Shown here: positions 57,611 to 64,000 of the stretch, piece after piece
How the letters are laid out: the number at the start of each line of letters is the position of its first letter
Numbering within the stretch: position 1 is the stretch's first letter
The notes under the pieces: generated by a model
The model's input: only the letters and a program-made list of their open reading frames with translations
Databases searched by the model: none
What the model was told of the DNA's origin: nothing
DNA from: Pezicula radicicola
Lineage: Eukaryota; Ascomycota; Leotiomycetes; Helotiales; Dermateaceae
Reading direction: 5' to 3'
DNA: 64,000 bases
Assembly (NCBI GenBank): GCA_003008705.1
Contig: PDUO01000017.1
Span: 881,032 to 945,031, forward strand
Made by a program: the position numbers and the translations under genes

Positions 57611-59066
57611 ATTTGGGGGGTGGGGGGGAAGTGTTGAGTTTTGGTGTTTTGCTGCGTAGTATGTGTGTATTCTGTAGTTAGGGATGTATACTTTTTGAAG
57701 TATTTGGAGTATTTGGTTTTGTGGTAAAGTTGGGAGGGAGTTGGTATGTGGGAAGTGTAATTGAGCTCTTGTAGCAATTTGAGGTATAGGACGGACTCTG
57801 TTTGCTGTTATAGGGAGAGAGTCTTAATTATCAGATTTTCTCTCCTTTTATCTTACTAAATTATTAGATAGTAATAAATAGTAAAAGTTAAGTAAATATA
57901 TACCTGTTCTCTTATTAAGTGTAATACTTTTTAATCATACGTCCTCACATCCCTTGTCTTTTTACACTGCTCAACTCGACTCGCTCGCTTACAAGGGACT
58001 CAAAATTATATACCGAGTATGATGTATAATTTAGTAATACGGCTTGTTTTGTAGTTGATTCTATTAAATCAATAGAGACTATTAGGTCTTTATAATACTT
58101 GCATTTCTTACAATAGTATAAGGCTCTTACATCAAGTTGTTAAGAATGAAAAAATAACTATAATAGAACCTCGAAGTTAAGTACAAGTACAACATCACTA
58201 CTAATTCTTTATCCTGTAAAGCAAATTCCACATTAGTCTCGTCTTATTTCGGTTGACCTATCACATTAAATATTAACAACGATCAAACACTTTACAACTG
58301 TCTTATTTACGTTCTCTAAGCCACTGTAGGACGAAAGTCGGGATCAGAAAAAGCTGAATAGAAGAAGAGAGGAAGAGCCCGAAGCTGAAGCTATATTGGC
58401 AAGAGCGCACTAGTAGTAGTGCGGTAGTGCGGCCCCGTGACAGTCACTTCCGCCTGAATACTCTACTCAGCAATCCGTACTACTGCATATTAGCCTGATA
58501 GGAAGCGTTTGGGAAGCGTTTGGGAACTGTAGATCAAAGCTGTTCTGGAATTGATCAGTACCTCCTTGAATTGACCAGCATCTCCATCCGCGAGCAAACT
58601 CTAGAGATTAAAATCAGTTTAAAATTGACCAACATGTTCTCCAGCCCAGTTTCCTTCAAACTCTGTGGATCAAAACTAGTCTGACAGGGACTTGCAGCTC
58701 CTATATCCACGTAGTCACTTGTAGTGATCTCTGCTATTCTAATCTGACTACTCCGTACGCTATACGAATTAGTTTATAAGAGGTCATTTCGAATAGCTAC
58801 CTATGCAGACATAAGAGATAAAGTCAAGTAACTCACTTGATTTGCGTAACCCACTTAATTTGAGTAACTTAGTTGATTTAGGTAACTTAATTACTGTAAT
58901 CAAAATAATGATTCTAGAATCTCAAACTGTTGCAAGTCTCATCTACTTCCCACAAAAACGCATAAAATAACAAAAACAAAATCACTAGTACTAGTGCACT
59001 CACTATAAAGATATATCTATCTATTTACAATAGCAGATTTTCCATCAAACCAAATAACTATAAAAC
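57611..59066. other. AT-rich intergenic region
   Basis: No gene is supported. From about 57,830 to 58,310 and 58,780 to 59,060 the sequence is AT-rich with TTACTTAAG-like words, similar in style to 4.6-5.0 kb. A short GGAAGCGTTTG duplication lies at 58501-58523. Confidence 0.45.
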
Positions 59067-60981
59067 TTAAGCCATAGGATCCAACTTATGCTGCTTAGCG
59101 TCGATACCAGCCTGCTCAGCCTCAGTAACATAAGTCCTAAACTTCCTAGCCGGGACCTGTTTTCTGTACATCTCATCTAATTCCTCGTACGAACGACCAG
59201 CAGTCTCAGTCTGATAGAAGAAGATGTAGATACAGCAAAGAACAGAAAGACCTCCGAATACAAAAGATACCTATTCGAAGTGTTATAGTCAGTTTCAACT
59301 CTTCGTAAGTGAGGGAGGGAGGGTGGAAGGAATGACTAAGACTAACCTTTGCACCAAGATTCGCCTTATCAGGATTAAACATATAAGGAAGTACAAAACT
59401 CCACATAGTATACCAAGTATTCTGAACCGCAACCCCAATAGCAATAGTCTTAACCCTCAATCTCGACGTAGCATTCTCAGTCAAAATCGTATAAGCGGTC
59501 GATCCAATAGTACAGTTATAAATAAATCCATAAAGGATCATAACAGCTAAGCAAGCTTTAATAGTTGAAGGTGTTCCGGCTGCTGCAAGACCACCTGCTA
59601 ACATGAGGACTATTGTGAGAGATGCGGTACCCCAAAGTGTAAGATTTCGACGTCCTATTCGATCGATAATATCCCAGGAACAGATGTTTCCGAACATGGA
59701 GACTGCTTGTAGGGCTACATAGAGTTTGAATGACATATCGGTACTGTAGCCTGCTAATTGAGCGTAATAAGTCGAGTAACCTGCGATGAAGATAACTCCT
59801 CCTAGTGCTTGAATGGATAATGGTGCGATACTAATAATCGTACGGCGTAAATTCGAGTATCGGAAACATTCTAGGTATGTAACTCCTTCTGTTTCTTTGC
59901 GAGCTTCCTCAAGTGTGAGTTTTATGAGCGCGAGACGTTTCTCGGCTTCTCCTTCGCTGCCGTAACCAAGTCTTCTGAGGGAACGGATGGCTTTTTCGTC
60001 TTTGTTTCGAGATGCGAGCCACCATGGAGACTCTGGCATGAAAATGACGAAGGCGGTTGAGACGGCGCAAAAGCCATATTGAGCACAGAAAACTGCTCGG
60101 TATGCCCAGCGAGTTGTGGAAGTTCCAGTGCTGTTAAGAATCAAGGCAGCTATTAGAGGTCCTATAAAAATGTTTTTAGTATTAAGTAACTTTGAAAGGG
60201 GTATGGAGAAACTGTAAGTGTACTTACCAACAGTATAAGCCAAAGCAATCAAACAAGTCAGAAGACCACGGATAGCCAATGGAGAAATCTCTCCCAAATA
60301 TGTTGTACACACAGCAGCCAAAGTCCCAACAACGAAACCGTTCAAGAATTTCCCAGCAAAGAATATCTCGTTTGTGGTGGCTACAAATTCCAGTGTTACT
60401 GAGGCGTATGAAACAGCAAGAGCTACAATGATAGTATTCTTGCGGCCGATCCAATCTGCGATTTGTCCTGCCATCAAGGCACCAATTGCAGTTCTGGAAA
60501 GAAGAATTGTTTAGTTGTACATTCGTTATTTTCGAAATATTGATAAGGGACTTACGAGGCAACGGGAGCACCAGAGAAAGCAGATTGCCATTTTGCAGGC
60601 ACAACATAATTACCATCGAACAGTGAACCGAAATCCTTTCTGAACTGAGGAATACCAATAACCTAAAAGTTATTAAGAAGTTAGTTATCGCCTGTCTCAA
60701 AGATTGAATCGTACAAGCCAAGAAAAATAAATACCAAGTCGCTAAGAGTGAGGAAGTTTTTTTTTTTAACGTACGATTCCTGAAGCATTGTTCTCAAAGG
60801 AAACTAGCATTGTGGTCCAGACAGCAAAGAGACACCAAGCGAAAGCCCAAGGATTCTTCTTGATACTTTGCCATTTTCCATCTTCGTGATCTTCTTGGTT
60901 TGCAATATGGGCGATTGTATCCGAGGTAGCCAAGATTCCCTCTTCATGAGTCGCGCCAGCGATGTTTTTCTCGGTATCCAT
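59067..60981 (-). CDS. MFS sugar transporter, alpha-glucoside permease type
   Basis: Five exons, 60981-60775, 60662-60556, 60493-60228, 60161-59347 and 59270-59067, encode 532 residues; four introns (62-112 nt) all keep frame. The first has a GTACGT donor followed by a poly-A run. Twelve spans are visible. Sugar-porter signatures are GQIADWIGRKNTIIVALAVS (GRK motif), GKFLNGFVVGTLAAVCTTYL, GEISPLAIRGLLTCLIALAY, PESPWWLASRNKDEKAIRSL, DIIDRIGRRNLTLWGTASLT and FYQTETAGRSYEELDEMYRK. The PESPWWL form and overall order are typical of fungal alpha-glucoside/maltose-type H+ symporters. The substrate is not proven: it may be an oligosaccharide or a plant-derived pentose. It lies on the same strand as the GH51 enzyme, with its start about 1.5 kb downstream of the GH51 stop. 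Confidence 0.9.
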
Positions 60982-61983
60982 TTTCGAAAGATGATGGTCA
61001 GAAATCAGCCAACTTTCTTTGGACGAGATGTATCAATTTGTATTGGAAATGATGTGAAGAATGGTCGCAATGAAGAGAAGGAGGATATAATTGAGGGCCA
61101 ACAAACTCCTCTTATAACAAAAAAGGGGAACATGAGACGGAAAGGAATGAAGTGCTTGGTAGTCTGGGATTGAGGCCATAAAAACCCGTAGATTCGCCGA
61201 CTGGCGAGTCCGCATGGAAGTTTAGTTAGTCGTGATGGGGTTTCTCCAGACTTTCTCCATCTACTGGGGAAGTGGCAGGCCGGGATTCTGGAACTGGAGG
61301 TCATAACCGTGTTTCCATTGGTGGGGAGTATCGGTGTAGAACGTGTGCTCTAGTTCACGCGTACTCGAGCACATTTTGTTGGAAGTGGTAGGTTGAGGCG
61401 CTTCCAAGCGGGTTGATTTTTTTTTTAGGTGCTCTTCTCTTGGCTTAATTGGAGCGGTTGAATGTTAGTATGATCGTCATTCGAACGTATGTTTTAGTCT
61501 TCACGAAGGTAGAGAAGAGGCGGTTGTGGATGTTCTTGTTTTCCTCTTTTTCCCTCAAAGCAATGCATGACTCTGGTTTCTGGGCTTGTCCTTGCCACAG
61601 AAAGATTGTTTTTCCAAATAGCGTCGGACGAGTCTGTGTCTACTTCGTAGGGGCCGAGCCTGGAAGTACCTAACCAGAACTGACTCAAGCAAGACCGACC
61701 AACCCGTACCCTTCCAGTACCTTGGTTCTCCAGCCCCCCGCATAAACCTCGCTTAATATACCCCGCCTCCACACGAACCCCAGAGCTCCAATTCAGCAGG
61801 CTCAGGGAGTTGTGGCGTCGGTTTTTGAAGGTCCTATGATACTTGCTACTCTTAATCGTACGAACACCCCAGATTTCTTCTAAGTTGTTTCGCGGTAATG
61901 AACTGCGGTCCTTGAGACTTCATGTAGATGTATTCGGGGCGATGTTCCCACGAGGCTGTTAGCTCGCTTAAGTTGATGGGGCG
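60982..61983. promoter_or_regulatory. Upstream region of the sugar transporter gene
   Basis: No gene is supported. This 1 kb holds the transporter promoter and is bounded on the far side by the MITE-like element. Short frames near 61,449-61,772 are not supported. No specific regulator site is claimed. Confidence 0.45.
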
Positions 61984-62307
61984 TACACGGAGGTTCCCGC
62001 CAAAAAGTCATACGAGTATAGGCTACGAAGCCTGTAGCCCAAGCCTTATAGCGGCCTATTGCCCTGTAAATACCGCTTAAGTAGCCTGTAGGGCTTATTC
62101 GTTTAGTGATTAAGCACTATAGTTGCCCTGCCTGCCTTGTAGTAGGGTTTCGCTTAATGTGTCCTATAGTGTCCTGTCTTTAGCGTCTAAGCGCCGAAAA
62201 GCCCCTGTAAGAAGTAGGGCTGCTAGCATTAAGAGAATGCTGTAGCTACAGGCTGCTACAGGCTTTATAGCCTATATTCGCACGACTTTTGGCCGGAACC
62301 TCCGTAT
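61984..62307. mobile_element. MITE-like non-autonomous element with imperfect terminal inverted repeats
   Basis: The left end (from about 61985) reads ACACGGAGGTTCCCGCCAAA. The reverse complement of the right end (from about 62307) reads ATACGGAGGTTCCGGCCAAA. The match continues for about 50 bp through GTC.T.CGA.TATAGGCTA and AAGCCTGTAGC with a few substitutions and one indel. The roughly 220-bp interior has no coding potential and is filled with CCTGTAG, CTTAAG and GGGCTTA words. Length, absence of ORFs and long terminal inverted repeats fit a miniature inverted-repeat transposable element. A TA dinucleotide lies at both ends, but no longer target duplication is certain, so the superfamily is not assigned. 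Confidence 0.72.
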
Positions 62308-62516
62308 CAGGATGAGCTTTTATTCTCGGCAGCTGTTAATGGGAAAAGGCGCAGTCATTGCGTCAAGATTCAGAGTAATTGATGCTATGTCAACACGAAA
62401 GCATTGTATAAACTCTGACTTGATTCTAAAAATGCAATTAATGTTACATTCGTTTTTCCTGCAATAATGAGCTCGAGCTCAAGAATCTAAGCCCTATTAA
62501 CAGAATCACCTTTTCA
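62308..62516. other. Short intergenic stretch, GH51 3' flank
   Basis: No feature is recognised between the MITE and the GH51 stop codon. Confidence 0.4.
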
Positions 62517-64000
62517 CTAGCTATTGCTGACACCATTTGTACCAGGTACATCCTTAGCCTTCCACCTCAATAGAGTGAAGCTATGTTTCTCAAAAGTGAA
62601 TTTCCCCTTCCCATCCCACTTCGATTCCCGAATAGAAACCTTCTCAGTTCCCTCAACATTCACGTCTCTAATCTGATTCTTTTCTCCACCAACAGTAAAC
62701 ACTGTAACCTCTGAGTCTTGCGGGACAGGGATACTGGTCTCCATGGACGAAGCCTCGGAGATATTAACGACTGCCAAATTTAGGTAGCCATCATCACTCA
62801 GTGCGGCAGATACGTCAAGCAAGGGCGTATCCATTGTACTAGCCAGCCACTCAGGGAAAGTACGACCTGTGTATGCAGCAGAACGTACATGTGTCGCCAA
62901 AGTCTTACCTCTCATATACTTAGAGAAAAGGAGAAGTGGCCAATAAGTAGTCTGTTTGATAACACCTCGCTCCGTAGTCATAAGAGGTGCTATAACATTG
63001 ACACTCTGAGCAATAGTGGCCATACCAATGTGTTTCGATTGTCGAATAAACACATTGAGCCATGCTGCTACAGCAAGTGCATCCGAGAGATCATAAAGCT
63101 CCTCTGCACCTTTATCTCCTGGTGCTCTTACCGGATCCCAGATGTTCCACTCGTCGAAACAGATTGTTGGCTTGTGGAGGGTTTTGGGCGTTGTGTCGAT
63201 TACACCTGTGAAGTAATTCTCGTAGTCGAAATCACAACGTGCTAGGTCTATCATTGCTGATGTCATTTCTATTGCTCGCTCGGCTGCTCGAGGACTGACT
63301 GCGTTCGCATAATGTCTATCTTAATTAGTGACAAAGCTCAGTGTCAGAGTTTGGAGTACTTACTCTTTGTCGGATGTGTACATATGAATCGAGTGCATAT
63401 CGGTAAACCTGATGCATTCTTGCAGCACGTATCTATCCCAATCGCTATGGCCGTTTTTCCCACAGAGAATAAGTTTAATTGAAGGGTCGAGAAGCTTCAA
63501 AGCTGTAGATCATTAGCTATTGATTCCTAGTATAGAGACCAATTTCCGTACCTTTCCCCCACTGGTATGCCTTTTTAGCATAGTGCTCTTTGGTATCTTG
63601 TTCAACTTGCCTACAGATAGGGTTAATACGAGCTCCTGAGTGTCAGGTTGGCTTGTTCCTACCATGGCCCCCAGATTTCATTTCCTAAGGCCCAGTACTT
63701 GACATTGTACGGTTTCTCATGCCCATTCTCACGACGCATATTGGCATAGAACGTGTCTTTGTCTGAATTACAGTATTCAACCCAAGCAAGTGCTAAATCA
63801 CGTGGTTAGAGCTCTTCAAAACATGTTAAATGGATGTTCTCACCCTGCTCTAGGGTACCCGTTCCCATATTCAAAGCCAAATAAGGCTCAGCACCAACAA
63901 TACCACACCAAGTCATAAACTCATCGGTTCCGAATTGGTTGCTTTCAGTCCCAAGCCATGCCAATTCTGGTCTCTTTGGCCGTTTCTCTTTTGGGCCAAC
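62517..64000 (-). CDS. GH51 alpha-L-arabinofuranosidase, C-terminal part (partial)
   Basis: The enzyme releases L-arabinose side chains from arabinoxylan, arabinan or pectin. The 5' part lies beyond base 64000. Visible exons are 64000-63844, 63792-63663, 63610-63552, 63502-63364 and 63319-62517; the four introns are short (44-52 nt) and keep frame. The right-most exon reads [20 protein letters not shown] and [35 protein letters not shown] holds the acid/base Glu, and [15 protein letters not shown] holds the nucleophile Glu, both characteristic of GH51. After the (beta/alpha)8 core come [30 protein letters not shown] and the beta-sandwich end ([13 protein letters not shown]). Whether the protein is secreted or intracellular needs the missing N-terminus. 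The nearby sugar transporter on the same strand suggests a role in plant-polysaccharide use. Confidence 0.93.

Overview
The window reads as nuclear DNA of a filamentous ascomycete (Pezizomycotina). The evidence is many short GT..AG introns (44-155 nt, with CTAAC/CTAAT/CTGAC-like branch sites), Zn2Cys6 regulators, several major facilitator (MFS) transporters, a Git3-type GPCR, a sedolisin protease, a GH51 arabinofuranosidase and a fungal HNH-domain protein. Placement in Leotiomycetes is only an inference from gene content. I found no bacterial operons, CRISPR array, rRNA or convincing tRNA. All exon boundaries were read by eye from splice signals, reading frame and protein-family continuity.

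Left part (0-30 kb): the 3' end of a flavin amine oxidase; a SUN-domain nuclear-envelope protein (1.4-4.1 kb); a decayed 14-TM-type MFS exporter (5.2-6.8 kb) divergent from an intact Zn2Cys6 regulator (7.3-9.6 kb); a cysteine-rich gene fragment (11 kb); FAD synthetase (11.7-12.9 kb); a Git3-type GPCR (14.2-16.3 kb); an HNH-domain protein in AT-rich DNA (18.4-19.7 kb); an intact MFS transporter (21.4-23.2 kb); a NirA-type Zn2Cys6 regulator (24.5-27.3 kb); and an Arc1-like tRNA-binding cofactor divergent from a PPOX-class flavoprotein (28.3-30.8 kb).

Middle (30-50 kb): a 3.9-kb gene-poor stretch; a conserved coiled-coil protein of unknown function (34.6-36.0 kb); a low-complexity acidic protein (37.3-38.5 kb); a second decayed MFS gene whose splice sites survive although its middle is lost (39.8-41.1 kb); symportin SYO1 (41.7-43.7 kb) divergent from isopentenyl-diphosphate isomerase (44.5-45.3 kb); a GNAT acetyltransferase (46.9-47.7 kb); and RPA2, whose start codon appears to lie in a 4-nt first exon (48.2-49.2 kb).

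Right part (50-64 kb): a secreted six-exon sedolisin (50.8-53.1 kb); a DNAJC8/Spf31-like J protein (55.9-56.7 kb); a small single-pass membrane protein ending in a PPEY motif (57.1-57.6 kb); an alpha-glucoside-type MFS sugar transporter (59.1-61.0 kb); a roughly 320-bp MITE-like element with about 50-bp imperfect terminal inverted repeats (62.0-62.3 kb); and a GH51 alpha-L-arabinofuranosidase that runs off the right edge.

The genes are mostly independent housekeeping or environmental-response genes. Two neighbourhoods look functionally linked: the exporter relic with its divergent regulator, and the sugar transporter with the GH51 enzyme, separated by the MITE. I did not find a clearly new multi-gene system. 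The most unusual items are the two differently decayed MFS genes, the RPA2 micro-exon, the MITE and the fragmentary Cys-rich gene.
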